Program-made: the position numbers and the translations under genes
Origin: Pontixanthobacter sp. CEM42
GTDB lineage: Bacteria > Pseudomonadota > Alphaproteobacteria > Sphingomonadales > Sphingomonadaceae
Direction of reading: 5' to 3'
Assembly (NCBI RefSeq): GCF_017812015.1
Contig: NZ_JADQTN010000002.1
Span: 620,001-684,000 of the forward strand
Length of the DNA stretch: 64,000 nucleotides
Notes under the pieces: generated by a model
Databases searched by the model: none
What the model saw: the letters and a program-made list of their open reading frames with translations, nothing else
What the model was told of the DNA's origin: nothing
In this document: one piece after another, positions 42,791 through 52,586 of the stretch
How the letters are laid out: every line of letters starts with the position of its first letter
Position numbering within the stretch: position 1 is the stretch's first letter

Positions 42791-44062
42791 ATGAGCAAGA
42801 ATACGCCCAAAGCGATACGTGGAACGCAGGATATTTTCGGCCCCGATGCGGAGGCATTTGCCTTTGTCGTTGAGACATTCGAGCGCGTCCGCAAACTCTA
42901 CCGCTTCCGCCGCGCGGAAATGCCGGTGTTTGAAAAGACCGAAGTGTTCGCGCGCTCGCTCGGCGAAACAACCGATGTCGTTTCGAAGGAAATGTACTCA
43001 TTCGAAGATCGCGGCGGGGATTCGCTGACGCTGCGCCCGGAATTTACGGCTGGGATTGCGCGTGCTTATTTGACCAATGGTTGGCAGCAGCACGCGCCGC
43101 TGAAGCTGGCAACGCACGGCCCCCTGTTTCGGTATGAGCGCCCGCAAAAAGGCCGCTATCGTCAGTTCCACCAGATTGATGCGGAGATTATCGGCGCGGG
43201 TGAACCACAGGCTGATGTCGAATTGCTGGCGATGGCCGATCAGCTTCTGAAAGAACTGGGTATTGAGGATGTCACGCTGCATCTCAACACGCTGGGCGAT
43301 GGGGAAAGTCGCGAAGCATGGCGCGCGGCACTCGTGGAGTATTTCCGCGCGGTCAAAGACGAGTTGAGTGAAGATTCGCAAGAGCGGCTGGAGAAGAACC
43401 CGCTGCGAATTCTCGACAGCAAGGATCGTAAGGACAAACCCTTCCTCGCTGATGCACCGAAGATTGATGACTTTCTGTCCGACGAAGCACGCGCGTTTTT
43501 TGAAGCGGTGACCAGCGGGCTGGATGCAGCAGGCGTCAAATGGAAACGCGCTGAAGCTTTGGTGCGAGGTCTGGATTATTACCGCCACACGGCGTTTGAA
43601 TTTATTCCGGACGAGGGGAGTGTGTCTGCGGATGCTTTGGGCAGCCAGAGCACGGTGCTCGGTGGCGGGCGCTATGATGGGTTGATTGAGAACCTCGGTG
43701 GCTCGGCCACGCCCGCGGTGGGTTGGGCTGCAGGTATTGAGCGGCTGGCTATGTTGGTTGGTGATCGAGCGGACGACTTGCTTGAAGTCGCAATCGTTGC
43801 CGAGCATGCTGCACGCGAGTCGGAAGCCGCTGAGTTGGTCGCGCGCTGCCGACGGCGTGGTTTTCAGACAGAACTGTTTGCGACCGGGAGTCCGAGAAAG
43901 CGGTTCGACAAAGCGAGGAAAGCCGAGCCAGCAGTTCTAGTATCATTCGATGTTCGAGAGGGTAAAGACACAACGAAGTTTGCTTGGTTCGAGAGTACTT
44001 CAGGTCGTGTCGAAGAAGCCAAGGCGTTCTTGAGCGAATTTCAGAGCGCATCTGAGATATAA
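42791..44062 (+). CDS. hisS: Histidyl-tRNA synthetase
   Basis: The protein is 423 residues, a class II synthetase. Motif 2 region is [21 protein letters not shown] and motif 3 [12 protein letters not shown]; the His-specific block is [14 protein letters not shown]. It starts [15 protein letters not shown] behind a modest ribosome-binding site. The stop overlaps the prfA start (TAATG). Confidence 0.95.
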   Translation: MSKNTPKAIRGTQDIFGPDAEAFAFVVETFERVRKLYRFRRAEMPVFEKTEVFARSLGETTDVVSKEMYSFEDRGGDSLTLRPEFTAGIARAYLTNGWQQHAPLKLATHGPLFRYERPQKGRYRQFHQIDAEIIGAGEPQADVELLAMADQLLKELGIEDVTLHLNTLGDGESREAWRAALVEYFRAVKDELSEDSQERLEKNPLRILDSKDRKDKPFLADAPKIDDFLSDEARAFFEAVTSGLDAAGVKWKRAEALVRGLDYYRHTAFEFIPDEGSVSADALGSQSTVLGGGRYDGLIENLGGSATPAVGWAAGIERLAMLVGDRADDLLEVAIVAEHAARESEAAELVARCRRRGFQTELFATGSPRKRFDKARKAEPAVLVSFDVREGKDTTKFAWFESTSGRVEEAKAFLSEFQSASEI

Positions 44063-45129
44063 TGAATATCCCCGAAGAACGCCTTGTCCAAATTGTGAAC
44101 CGATTCGCTGAACTCGAAGCGCGGATGGCGTCGGGTACGCTCGAGGGAGAGGAATTCGTCAAGGCGAGCCGCGATTATGCGGAGTTGGAACCTGTCGCGC
44201 GTAGTGCGCAGGATGTGCAGGCGATTCGTGAGGAAATTGCCGGGCTGGAGGACATGCTCTCTGATCCTGAAATGAAAGCGATGGCCGAGGAAGAGCTTCG
44301 CGGATTGCGTGAAAGCCTGCCCGGGAAAGAACGCGCGCTTGCCATTGCCATGCTTCCGCGCGATTCTGCCGACAGCCGTCCAGCGATGCTGGAAATCCGC
44401 GCTGGTACCGGCGGTGATGAAGCGGCACTCTTCGCAGGCGATCTCTACCGGATGTATGAGAAATTCGCATCTGAGCAGGGGTGGAAAGTCGAGCCGGTCA
44501 GCATGAGCGCCTCGGAAGTCGGCGGCTTCAAGGAAGTCGTTGCCAATGTCACCGGTACCGGCGTGTTCGCCAAGATGAAATTCGAAAGCGGTGTCCACCG
44601 CGTGCAGCGTGTGCCCGTGACCGAAAGCGGCGGACGCATCCATACGTCGGCGGCGACTGTAGCGGTTCTCCCTGAACCGGATGAAGTCGATGTCCATGTC
44701 GATCCGAATGATTTGAAGGTCGATATCTATCGCGCCTCTGGCGCAGGCGGTCAGCACGTCAATACGACCGATTCCGCAGTACGTCTGACACACTTGCCGA
44801 CTGGCCTAGTGGTGATCCAGCAGGACCAACGTAGCCAGCACAAAAACCGCGACAAGGCGATGCAGGTGCTGCGCACGCGGCTGTATGATCTGAAGCGCGC
44901 AGAAGCTCATGGCGCAGAGGCGGAAGCGCGCAAAGCAATGGTCGGTTCGGGCGACCGCTCCGAACGCATCCGCACTTATAATTTCCCGCAGGGCCGCGTG
45001 ACCGATCACCGGATTGGATTGACGCTGCATAAACTGCCGGAAGTGCTCGAGGGGGCAGGCCTCACCGAATTGGTCGATGCCTTGATCGCTGAGGATGAGG
45101 CAAAGCGCTTGGCCTCGCTCGATTCGTGA
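44062..45129 (+). CDS. prfA: Peptide chain release factor 1
   Basis: The protein is 355 residues. The GGQ motif is in GAGGQHVN and the RF1-type codon-recognition tripeptide is in VPVTESGG (P-V-T), so it reads UAG and UAA. In this window a TAG occurs inside the transposase frame. It overlaps the hisS stop by one base and is followed 10 bases later by prmC, which methylates the GGQ Gln. Confidence 0.96.
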   Translation: MNIPEERLVQIVNRFAELEARMASGTLEGEEFVKASRDYAELEPVARSAQDVQAIREEIAGLEDMLSDPEMKAMAEEELRGLRESLPGKERALAIAMLPRDSADSRPAMLEIRAGTGGDEAALFAGDLYRMYEKFASEQGWKVEPVSMSASEVGGFKEVVANVTGTGVFAKMKFESGVHRVQRVPVTESGGRIHTSAATVAVLPEPDEVDVHVDPNDLKVDIYRASGAGGQHVNTTDSAVRLTHLPTGLVVIQQDQRSQHKNRDKAMQVLRTRLYDLKRAEAHGAEAEARKAMVGSGDRSERIRTYNFPQGRVTDHRIGLTLHKLPEVLEGAGLTELVDALIAEDEAKRLASLDS

Positions 45130-45139
45130 AGCTGGGGCA

Positions 45140-45961
45140 GTGAAAGTCTCAGACGCGTTGCGTGACGCTGCAAAACTGCTCAGCGAGACATCTGATACCG
45201 CGCGGCTCGATGCGGAGTTGCTGATGGCGGAAGCCATGGAGATTTCACGTTCCGATATGTTGCTGCGGGCAGTTGACCTCGAAGTGCCATTGCGTTTCGA
45301 ACGATTGGTCGAGCGACGGGCTCAGCACGAACCGATTGCCCACATCCTGGGTCATCAGGAGTTTTACGGGCGCGAATTTTTGGTGACGCCAGATGTTCTG
45401 ATCCCGCGCGGTGATAGTGAGACTATTGTCGATGTAGCGCTCTCGCAATGCACGGATGATGCGCGAATGCTCGATCTTGGTACGGGGTCAGGAGCACTCC
45501 TGCTGACATTGCTCGCTGAAAAGCCGAATGCCAGCGGTGTAGGCGTCGATGCGTCGCTGAGCGCTGTTGCAATCGCTGCGTCAAATGCTGCGCGGTTGAG
45601 CGTGTCGGAACGCGCTCACATTTTACATCGCGACTGGAAAGATGCAGACTGGACCGATGATCTTGGCCTGTTCGATCTGATCGTCGCCAATCCGCCCTAT
45701 GTCGAAACCGCTGCGGAGTTGGATCCGTCAGTGCGCGACTTCGAACCAGCGCAAGCTCTCTTCGCCGGTCCTGATGGTCTGGATGACTACCGCATTGTCA
45801 TTCCGCAAATACGCAACTTGCTTACCGATGGGGGCATCGCCGTCCTCGAAATCGGCCATACTCAAGACGCTGCGGTCTCTGAAATCGCCTCCAAATCTGG
45901 CTTCTCTGTCGGGCTTCACCGCGATCTTGCCCACAGGCCGCGCGCCTTACTGCTGAGATAA
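45140..45961 (+). CDS. prmC: Release factor glutamine methyltransferase
   Basis: The protein is 273 residues from GTG 45140 (VKVSDALRDAAK), with GGGG nearby; the start in the upstream prfA coding region was not used. Family marks are LGHQEFYGREF, the VLIPRGDSETIVD block, the SAM motif LDLGTGSGALLLTL and catalytic NPPY in VANPPYVETA. It methylates Gln of the GGQ motif of RF1 and RF2. Its adjacency to prfA is standard. Confidence 0.93.
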   Translation: MKVSDALRDAAKLLSETSDTARLDAELLMAEAMEISRSDMLLRAVDLEVPLRFERLVERRAQHEPIAHILGHQEFYGREFLVTPDVLIPRGDSETIVDVALSQCTDDARMLDLGTGSGALLLTLLAEKPNASGVGVDASLSAVAIAASNAARLSVSERAHILHRDWKDADWTDDLGLFDLIVANPPYVETAAELDPSVRDFEPAQALFAGPDGLDDYRIVIPQIRNLLTDGGIAVLEIGHTQDAAVSEIASKSGFSVGLHRDLAHRPRALLLR

Positions 45962-46207
45962 GGGCTTGGCAAAGCTGAAAACAGGGGTTACCCCTACAAA
46001 CAGATCAGCGGTTTTCGGCGATTTCGCCCTCAATCCGGTCTAGCTCCAACATTTGCGAACGGCCTGCGCTTCGGCGCCAATGCGACCGGAAAACAGGCAA
46101 AATGCAAATGGGGCTTCCGCGTTTCGCGATAATGTGGGCGCGGTTAGGTCATTTGGCCGGGCGGCATGAACAACGCCGCCATGGGTCGTTACCGGGAAGA
46201 GAATTCC

Positions 46208-46897
46208 TTGAATAATAATCGTAATAACAATCGTCGCCGCGGTGGTGGTCGCAACAACAACCGCAATCAGGGCGGTAATCCGAACGCACAGAACCGGATT
46301 GATAATCGTGCGCGCGGCAATGCGCCGCAGCTGCTCGATAAGTACAAGAAGCTCGCGCAGGATGCCTATCACAATGGCGACCGCGTGCAGCAGGAGTACT
46401 ATCTGCAATTCGCCGATCACTATTTCCGCGTCATCGCCGATAATAAGGCTCGTCAGGAAGAAGCGCGCGCGAAACGTCAGGAAGAGCGCGGAGATTCCGG
46501 TGACGATTCTGACGGCAACGATGATGATGGCGGTAAGCAGAATAACCGCCTATCACGCGGTCGCCGCGATGATCAGAATGATGATGGCGGTAAGCCGAAC
46601 GGGCGCGGACGCGGTCGGGGCAATCGCGCTCAGGATGATGGCGATGGCGACCAAGGTAACCGGGGCAGTGAAGGTGATGAAGGTGAAAACCCATTCACTC
46701 GCGAAACCAAACGCCCGCGCAAGCCGCGTGCTGCAAAGCCTTCGGCCGATAATGGTGAGCTCGACGTGAGTGCGCTCCCGCCAGCCATCGGTGGAGCGGA
46801 TGAGGAAGAAGCGCCCAAGCCGAAACGTGCTCCGCGCCGCCGCAAGGTTGCTGATAAAGACAGCGATGGTGCCGCCGAAGCTTCGGCAGAGGCGTAA
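46208..46897 (+). CDS. DUF4167 protein, low-complexity, RNA-binding-like
   Basis: The protein is about 229 residues from TTG 46208, which follows GGAAGAG and starts at the family-typical NNNRNNNRRR; an ATG at 46166 is the alternative. The conserved core is RGNAPQLLDKYKKLAQDAYHNGDRV and YYLQFADHYFRV. The rest is charged, Arg/Asp/Gly-rich and probably disordered (GGGRNNNRNQGG, KRPRKPRAAKPS). DUF4167 is conserved in Alphaproteobacteria without known function; the Arg/Gly tracts suggest nucleic acid binding. Confidence 0.85.
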   Translation: MNNNRNNNRRRGGGRNNNRNQGGNPNAQNRIDNRARGNAPQLLDKYKKLAQDAYHNGDRVQQEYYLQFADHYFRVIADNKARQEEARAKRQEERGDSGDDSDGNDDDGGKQNNRLSRGRRDDQNDDGGKPNGRGRGRGNRAQDDGDGDQGNRGSEGDEGENPFTRETKRPRKPRAAKPSADNGELDVSALPPAIGGADEEEAPKPKRAPRRRKVADKDSDGAAEASAEA

Positions 46898-46930
46898 TCG
46901 CACAATAACGGGCTGGGAGAGGGTTCCGCG

Positions 46931-48505
46931 ATGACTGCTCTCGCCCGATTTACAGGATTTGCGCTGGCAAGACCGCGCTGGCTTGCGCTGATTTTAGGGG
47001 CGCTTGCGGCAACCGGTTTTCCGCCGTTAGCGCTTTGGCCTCTTACGTTGCTGGCAATGGCCGGGCTGATGTGGTTGATATTCACCGCCAAGGGGTGGCG
47101 CGACGCGGCAATGCGCGGTTGGCTGTTTGGTGTCGGCCATTTCACGCTGGCCAACAATTGGATAGCGACGGCCTTCACTTATCAATCGGAAATGCCGACC
47201 GCGCTTGGCTGGGTCGCAGTTCCACTGTTATCACTATATCTGGCGGTGTATCCGGCACTCGCAGCAGCTTCCGCCAAACTGCTGTCCCGCAATCAAAGCA
47301 TCGGCTGGTTCGGCCTGTTGTTTGCGGGCACTTGGGCGATAGCCGAATGGCTGCGCAGCTGGGTATTTACTGGCTTCGCATGGGATCCGTTAGGCTTGGT
47401 CTTGTTGGGGCCGTTCAATAGCCCAGGCTTAGCCATCGCTCTGCCATGGTTCGGCACCTATGCGCTGTCAGGCTTAGTGATCGCACTCGCCGCAATATTC
47501 CTGTCGCTCGCATTTCGCCGCAAGCCTCTGACGGCACTCATGGTTGCAGCGCCATTAGTCGCTGGCATGTACGGAATATTTCCAGAACAGCAAGAAGGCA
47601 CACTGGCGTTTACGCTGATCCAACCTGATATCCGGCAGGAAGAGTTGAACGATTCGTCCAAATTCGAGGGGCATTTTATCCGCTCGGCGTTGCTGTCCCG
47701 GAAGCAGCGAGAAGTTGAGAAACGTCTGGTCCTCTGGCCGGAGTCGGGCGTTCCCGATTACATTCGTGATGGCTATCCGCAGCGCTACTATAGGCAGATG
47801 ACTGTCAATGCGGACCCGGCTTTGGCGCGGTTCAGGTTAGGCCGGGTCGCGGACAAGGGCGGGATGCTGCTCACTGGTAATGTCGATCTGGAGATTGAAA
47901 ATGGCCGCGCTGCAGGCGCGCGGAATGCAGTGACCGCCATCAGTGAGCAGGGTGAACTTGTCGCAGGTTACGACAAAGCGCATTTGGTCCCCTATGGTGA
48001 ATATCTGGCGCTGCGCTGGCTGCTGGAACCGCTTGGTGCAACACGGTTGGTTGCTGGAAGTATCGACTTTTGGCCCGGCCCCGGTCCGCAAACGCTGGAA
48101 CTTGGTGAATGGGGCAATGCAGGGATTCAGATTTGTTACGAGATCGTATTCTCAGGCGATGTCGTAGATTCGGAAACCCGGCCCGATTACATCTTCAATC
48201 CATCCAACGACGGCTGGTTCGGTTCATGGGGACCGCCACAGCATCTGGCGCAGGCACGGATGCGGGCAATTGAGGAGGGGCTACCAGTCCTCCGTTCAAC
48301 CACCACCGGTATCAGCGCAGTGATCGATGCCAATGGTGTTGTGCGCGATTATATTGGCATGCGCCGCGACGCCCGAATTGACGGGTTCGTTCCGCCAGCC
48401 AAAGCGCCGACACTATTTTCCAAGCTCGGCAATTGGCTACCAATGGGTTGGGCAATTCTCGCAATATTGCTTTCGCTGGTTGCCACTCAGTTGCGACGCG
48501 GCTAG
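46931..48505 (+). CDS. lnt: Apolipoprotein N-acyltransferase
   Basis: The protein is 524 residues. It has about six N-terminal transmembrane segments and a nitrilase-like periplasmic domain with the catalytic triad: Glu in WPESGVPDYI, Lys in GYDKAHLVPYGEY and Cys in GIQICYEIVFSG. It adds the third acyl chain to the N-terminal Cys of lipoproteins; several lipoproteins are encoded in this window. The last helix lies at the C terminus. metK follows 59 bases later. Confidence 0.94.
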   Translation: MTALARFTGFALARPRWLALILGALAATGFPPLALWPLTLLAMAGLMWLIFTAKGWRDAAMRGWLFGVGHFTLANNWIATAFTYQSEMPTALGWVAVPLLSLYLAVYPALAAASAKLLSRNQSIGWFGLLFAGTWAIAEWLRSWVFTGFAWDPLGLVLLGPFNSPGLAIALPWFGTYALSGLVIALAAIFLSLAFRRKPLTALMVAAPLVAGMYGIFPEQQEGTLAFTLIQPDIRQEELNDSSKFEGHFIRSALLSRKQREVEKRLVLWPESGVPDYIRDGYPQRYYRQMTVNADPALARFRLGRVADKGGMLLTGNVDLEIENGRAAGARNAVTAISEQGELVAGYDKAHLVPYGEYLALRWLLEPLGATRLVAGSIDFWPGPGPQTLELGEWGNAGIQICYEIVFSGDVVDSETRPDYIFNPSNDGWFGSWGPPQHLAQARMRAIEEGLPVLRSTTTGISAVIDANGVVRDYIGMRRDARIDGFVPPAKAPTLFSKLGNWLPMGWAILAILLSLVATQLRRG

Positions 48506-48521
48506 GACGCCGCACAGACAT

Positions 48522-48541
48522 AAGGATTTCTTTATATCCTT
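48522..48541. promoter_or_regulatory. Palindromic operator candidate upstream of metK
   Basis: AAGGAT-N8-ATCCTT lies 24 bases before the metK start, in a 59-base gap. AT-rich palindromes of this kind in front of metK and ahcY fit operators of SAM- or SAH-responsive ArsR-family regulators (SahR/SamR) in Alphaproteobacteria, as I recall. An RNA hairpin is an alternative reading. The site does not match the SAM-II or SAM/SAH riboswitch patterns I know. Confidence 0.45.
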
Positions 48542-48564
48542 GGGCTTTCTTCATATGAGGCATC

Positions 48565-49776
48565 ATGCGTAGCGATTATCTGTTCACTTCGGAAAGCGTT
48601 TCCGAAGGCCATCCCGACAAAGTTTCCGATCAAATTTCCGACGCGATTGTCGATCTGTTCCTGTCAAAAGACGCCGAAGCACGCGTTGCCTGCGAGACGT
48701 TGACGACAACGCAGCGCGTTGTTTTGGCCGGCGAGATTCGTGGTCGGGGCATCATGGACACCGATGGCAATTGGGCATCTGGTGTTGAGCAAGAAATCGA
48801 AGACACTGTTCGCAAGACAGTTCGCGAAATCGGTTACGAGCAAGACGGGTTTCATTGGGAAACACTGACCTTCGAAAACCACCTTCACGGCCAATCCGCA
48901 CACATCGCGCAAGGCGTCGATGCGAGTGGCAACAAGGATGAAGGTGCCGGCGACCAAGGCATTATGTTTGGGTACGCATGTGACGAAACGCCGGATTTGA
49001 TGCCCGCGCCAATCGATTACAGCCACAAAATTTTGGAGCAGATGGCGGCGGATCGGAAAGATGGCACTGCGCCATTTTTGGAGCCAGACGCCAAAAGCCA
49101 AGTCACGCTACGTTACCAAGATGGTAAGCCCGTCGCCTGCACAGCAGTGGTTGTTTCGACCCAGCATGCTGAGGGCTATGACTCAGGCGCTGAAGAGATC
49201 GCGCTCAAAGACTATGTGAAGAAAGTCGTTGGAGGCGTTCTTCCGGACGGTTTCATTTCGGGTGATACCGCATGGCATATCAACCCGACCGGCTCCTTTG
49301 TAATCGGCGGTCCAGATGGCGACGCGGGCCTTACTGGCCGCAAGATCATCGTCGACACGTATGGTGGTGCAGCCCCACATGGCGGCGGCGCATTTAGCGG
49401 CAAAGACCCGACCAAGGTTGATCGTTCGGCTGCTTACATCACGCGTTATCTGGCGAAGAATATCGTTGCTGGCGGTTTCGCGACCAAATGTACGATCCAG
49501 CTCGCCTATGCGATTGGCGTATCCTCGCCATTGTCGCTCTATGTCGACACGCACGGCACCGGCAGCGTCGATGATGCAGCGATGGAAAAAGCCATCCAAG
49601 GCATCAAGAAGCTTGGTGGCCTTACCCCGCGTGCCATCCGCACCCATCTTGGTCTCAACAAGCCAATCTACAGGAACAGCGCAGCCTACGGTCACTTTGG
49701 CCGGACGCCTGCCGGCGATCACTTCCCATGGGAAAAGACCGATCTGGTGGACGATTTGAAAGCGGCTCTCGCCTAA
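48565..49776 (+). CDS. metK: S-adenosylmethionine synthase
   Basis: The protein is 403 residues, standard for Alphaproteobacteria. It starts [19 protein letters not shown] and has [19 protein letters not shown] and [19 protein letters not shown] (the P-loop-like GGGAFSGKD). It makes SAM from methionine and ATP. It is followed by a strong bidirectional terminator. Confidence 0.97.
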   Translation: MRSDYLFTSESVSEGHPDKVSDQISDAIVDLFLSKDAEARVACETLTTTQRVVLAGEIRGRGIMDTDGNWASGVEQEIEDTVRKTVREIGYEQDGFHWETLTFENHLHGQSAHIAQGVDASGNKDEGAGDQGIMFGYACDETPDLMPAPIDYSHKILEQMAADRKDGTAPFLEPDAKSQVTLRYQDGKPVACTAVVVSTQHAEGYDSGAEEIALKDYVKKVVGGVLPDGFISGDTAWHINPTGSFVIGGPDGDAGLTGRKIIVDTYGGAAPHGGGAFSGKDPTKVDRSAAYITRYLAKNIVAGGFATKCTIQLAYAIGVSSPLSLYVDTHGTGSVDDAAMEKAIQGIKKLGGLTPRAIRTHLGLNKPIYRNSAAYGHFGRTPAGDHFPWEKTDLVDDLKAALA

Positions 49777-49797
49777 GAATTCGCATCAGTAGAAACA

Positions 49798-49835
49798 ACA
49801 AAACGGGCGGCCCGGAAACGAGCCGCCCGTTTTGT
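49798..49835. terminator. Bidirectional terminator between metK and scoB
   Basis: A 14-bp perfect stem (49798-49811 with 49822-49835; ACAAAACGGGCGGC) has a 10-nt loop. A-tracts on one side and T-tracts on the other allow it to work on both strands for the convergent metK and scoB genes. Confidence 0.9.
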
Positions 49836-49856
49836 CATCTGCAAGAATGCGTCCAA

Positions 49857-50507
49857 TCAGCTCTCGTAATGCGCCGTCGTTTTTGCGGCGACTTCCTCTG
49901 CCGTAATGCCGGGGGCGAGTTCGATCAGTTTGAAAGGGCTTTCATGATCAGCACGGTGGAATACGCACAGATTGGTAATGATCATATCGACCACATTCTG
50001 CCCGGTCAGCGGTAGGGAGCATTCGGGAATAAACTTCGGATCGCCCGCTTTGCTGTTGTGATCCATAACAACGATGATCTTTTTGACACCCGCGACCAGA
50101 TCCATCGCGCCGCCCATGCCTTTGATCATCTTGCCCGGGATCATCCAGTTGGCGATGTCACCATTCTGCGCGACTTCCATCGCACCAAGAACGGTCAAAT
50201 CGATATGTCCGCCGCGAATCATGGCGAAGCTGGACGCGCTATCGAAATAGGCAGAGTGCGGCAGTTCGCTGATTGTCTGTTTCCCTGCATTGATCAGGTC
50301 CGCATCGACGTCTTCGTCATAGGGGAAGGGGCCGATACCCAGCATTCCGTTCTCGGACTGCAGTGTCACTTGCATCCCTTCGGGAATGTGGTTGGCGACC
50401 AGTGTAGGGATGCCGATCCCCAGATTCACGTAATAGCCATCCTGCAATTCCTGCGCGGCGCGGGCGGCCATCTGGTCGCGTGTCCAGCCTGTGGCGGTAT
50501 CTGCCAT
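49857..50507 (-). CDS. scoB: 3-oxoacid CoA-transferase subunit B
   Basis: The protein is 216 residues. The catalytic Glu is in [12 protein letters not shown]; the family pattern also includes [20 protein letters not shown] and [20 protein letters not shown]. With subunit A it moves CoA from succinyl-CoA to acetoacetate, opening ketone body or PHB-derived acetoacetate use. The partner scoA is 1.2 kb upstream, separated by a lipoprotein gene, although the two are adjacent in most genomes. Confidence 0.93.
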   Translation of the reverse strand: MADTATGWTRDQMAARAAQELQDGYYVNLGIGIPTLVANHIPEGMQVTLQSENGMLGIGPFPYDEDVDADLINAGKQTISELPHSAYFDSASSFAMIRGGHIDLTVLGAMEVAQNGDIANWMIPGKMIKGMGGAMDLVAGVKKIIVVMDHNSKAGDPKFIPECSLPLTGQNVVDMIITNLCVFHRADHESPFKLIELAPGITAEEVAAKTTAHYES

Positions 50508-50531
50508 GTCTTACTGTCTTTCTATTTCAAA

Positions 50532-51665
50532 TTATTGGGCAGTCAGCGGTAATGGGGTCAGGAACCAGCCTGCGCCGATCAACTCTTCGAGCGGTTGGGC
50601 GGCACTTGTGTCCTTCAAGTAGAGATAGAGTTCATCAAAATCGGCACGCGTATCGCCGCCTATAGCCAGCAGGCAGTGCGTTTCGGCGAGTTCCTTGCGG
50701 CGCGCCTGCTTACGGTCATCGGCCCGCCGCATCAGAAGCAGCGCATCGTCACCGCGGGGGTCCAGCCCGCTGGCAACGAGCGATTTGCGGATCGCGCCAG
50801 CGGCAATCGCAGGCTGCTTGGAGATCCAGAAAATATCGACCGCTTGCAGTCTGAGTGATGCGAGAATTTGTCCTAATGCCGGATTGGCTTGAGGTGTGAT
50901 TGACGAGTCAAACGTCTGATCGCCGGGATCAAGATCAATCAGCACAGCTGGCGGGCGAATGCTACAATCTGTACGCGTCGGACTAAGCGAACCGGGAGCG
51001 GCCAATATGGCCGACTGACGAGGGCTTTGAACCGGATCGCGCCGCGCTTGTGAATCCACATAGCTATAGAGCGCATCATAGGCGCGGAAATCGGTTGGAC
51101 CGTTTGGCAGTGAAGGTGGTGAGGCTGTCGCAACCGCTGGTGATTCCGCAACCGTTAGGTCTGGAACGGGCGCTGGCATCTCAGCGCGTGCTGTCGGTAC
51201 TTCGGCTACTTCGGTTGGAGCCGTTTCAACAAGCTCGGCATCCTCGGCGACCGCAGTCACTCCGCCGAGCGCCTCTTTCTGCTCGATATCCACGGGACCG
51301 ATGAAGTCAGCAGACGGCCGCTCGACGACAGCCAGCTCTTCGTCTGGAATCGAAATCTGTGATGCCGGCAATTCTTCGACTGCCACTTCTGCCATTTGAA
51401 CTTCGGCGATCGGTTCCTCGGTGACGGCGGCAGGTGGCGGTGTCGGAACTGGTACCTCAGCAACCGTAGTTTCGGAAACAGGCTCTGCAGCCGCTGTGTC
51501 TTCGACCGCCACAACGCCGTCGCGTTCTTCGTTCTCGTCTGATTCAAGCGCTTCTCTGCCAAGCAGCGCACCACTGGCGACGACCGGGATGGCAGCCACC
51601 ACGCAGCCGCTGAGGAGCAGGGCTGAACCGAGCGCGAATATAGCGTTGGCCGTCTTGCGTGGCAT
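50532..51665 (-). CDS. HAD-like lipoprotein between scoA and scoB
   Basis: The protein is 377 residues. A lipoprotein signal (AIFALGSALLLSGC) precedes a long low-complexity stretch rich in Pro, Ala, Glu and Val (about residues 45-195), then a compact domain with VLIDLDPGDQTFD, VDIFWISKQ, RRKELAETHCLLAIGGDTRADFDELY-like order. The DxD pair, the Ser-Lys stretch and GGD.RADFDE are like the acid phosphatase/HAD family, but the second Asp of motif I is D-L-D-P, so activity is likely but not certain. The gene starts one base inside the scoA stop (TGATG) and ends 24 bases before scoB. Confidence 0.68.
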   Translation of the reverse strand: MPRKTANAIFALGSALLLSGCVVAAIPVVASGALLGREALESDENEERDGVVAVEDTAAAEPVSETTVAEVPVPTPPPAAVTEEPIAEVQMAEVAVEELPASQISIPDEELAVVERPSADFIGPVDIEQKEALGGVTAVAEDAELVETAPTEVAEVPTARAEMPAPVPDLTVAESPAVATASPPSLPNGPTDFRAYDALYSYVDSQARRDPVQSPRQSAILAAPGSLSPTRTDCSIRPPAVLIDLDPGDQTFDSSITPQANPALGQILASLRLQAVDIFWISKQPAIAAGAIRKSLVASGLDPRGDDALLLMRRADDRKQARRKELAETHCLLAIGGDTRADFDELYLYLKDTSAAQPLEELIGAGWFLTPLPLTAQ

Positions 51666-52387
51666 CAGGCGTCCTCGCGCTCCGTGATCGTGCGGAACTC
51701 GATTTTCTTGTCGTAGGGTGCGCCTAGGACCATCCGCTGAACATAGACACCAGGCAAATGGATGCAGTCTGGATCGAGTGAGCCGGCCGGTACAATCTCT
51801 TCAACTTCAACGACGCAAACTTTGCCGCAGGTTGCCGCGGGCAGATTGAAATTGCGCGCTGTTTTGCGGAACACCAGATTGCCGGTTTCGTCGGCCTTCC
51901 ATGCTTTGACAATGGCTAGATCAGCGAAGATTCCCCGTTCGAGGATGTACTCTTCGTTCGTTCCGTCGTCTTTGGCAAAACTCTTTACCTCCTTACCAAC
52001 TGCAACCTGCGTTCCGACACCGGTCTTGGTATAGAAGCCGGGGATGCCCGCTCCGCCAGCGCGCATCCGCTCGGCTAAAGTGCCTTGTGGGCAGAACTCG
52101 ACTTCGAGCTCGCCGGAAAGGAATTGTCGTTCAAACTCCTTGTTTTCCCCGACATAGGAGGAGATCATCTTCTTCACCTGTTTGGTACGCAGCAGCTTAC
52201 CGATACCCTCATTATCGACCCCGGCATTATTGCTGGCGAAAGTCAGTCCGGTAACACCGCTATCGCGGATCGCATCAAGGAACCGTTCGGGAATTCCACA
52301 CAGTCCGAAACCTCCGGATGCGATCAGCATATCATTGCGAAGGACGCCATCGAGAGCGGATGCGGCGTCAGGAAACAGTTTTTGCAT
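51665..52387 (-). CDS. scoA: 3-oxoacid CoA-transferase subunit A
   Basis: The protein is 240 residues. Typical marks are IASGGFGLCGIPERFLDAIR, LTFASNNAGVDNEG and GIPGFYTKTGVGT, with IVKAWKADETGNLVFRKTARNFN in the C-terminal half. It forms the CoA-transferase with ScoB. The start region has no strong ribosome-binding site. It is first in the three-gene unit scoA, lipoprotein, scoB. Confidence 0.93.
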   Translation of the reverse strand: MQKLFPDAASALDGVLRNDMLIASGGFGLCGIPERFLDAIRDSGVTGLTFASNNAGVDNEGIGKLLRTKQVKKMISSYVGENKEFERQFLSGELEVEFCPQGTLAERMRAGGAGIPGFYTKTGVGTQVAVGKEVKSFAKDDGTNEEYILERGIFADLAIVKAWKADETGNLVFRKTARNFNLPAATCGKVCVVEVEEIVPAGSLDPDCIHLPGVYVQRMVLGAPYDKKIEFRTITEREDA

Positions 52388-52586
52388 ATTTCACCTCGAA
52401 GAACGGTTGGGTTCTGCAGCAGAGAATGTTCTGCTTTGCGCATAGCGATTGGCTGGGCGCGTGTCATCCTGAGAAGCGGTTGCTCTTTAGTCGATTGATG
52501 CGAGGGATTGGTCGAGGTCGACTGGTCGGCTGATCAATATCATGCTTTGCTACCATCAGCGGAAATGTAACTGAGGGGGAAATTCA

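Noticed and set aside
48506-48564. SAM-II or SAM/SAH riboswitch before metK
   Set aside because: The 59-base leader does not contain the conserved blocks I know; only a short palindrome is present.
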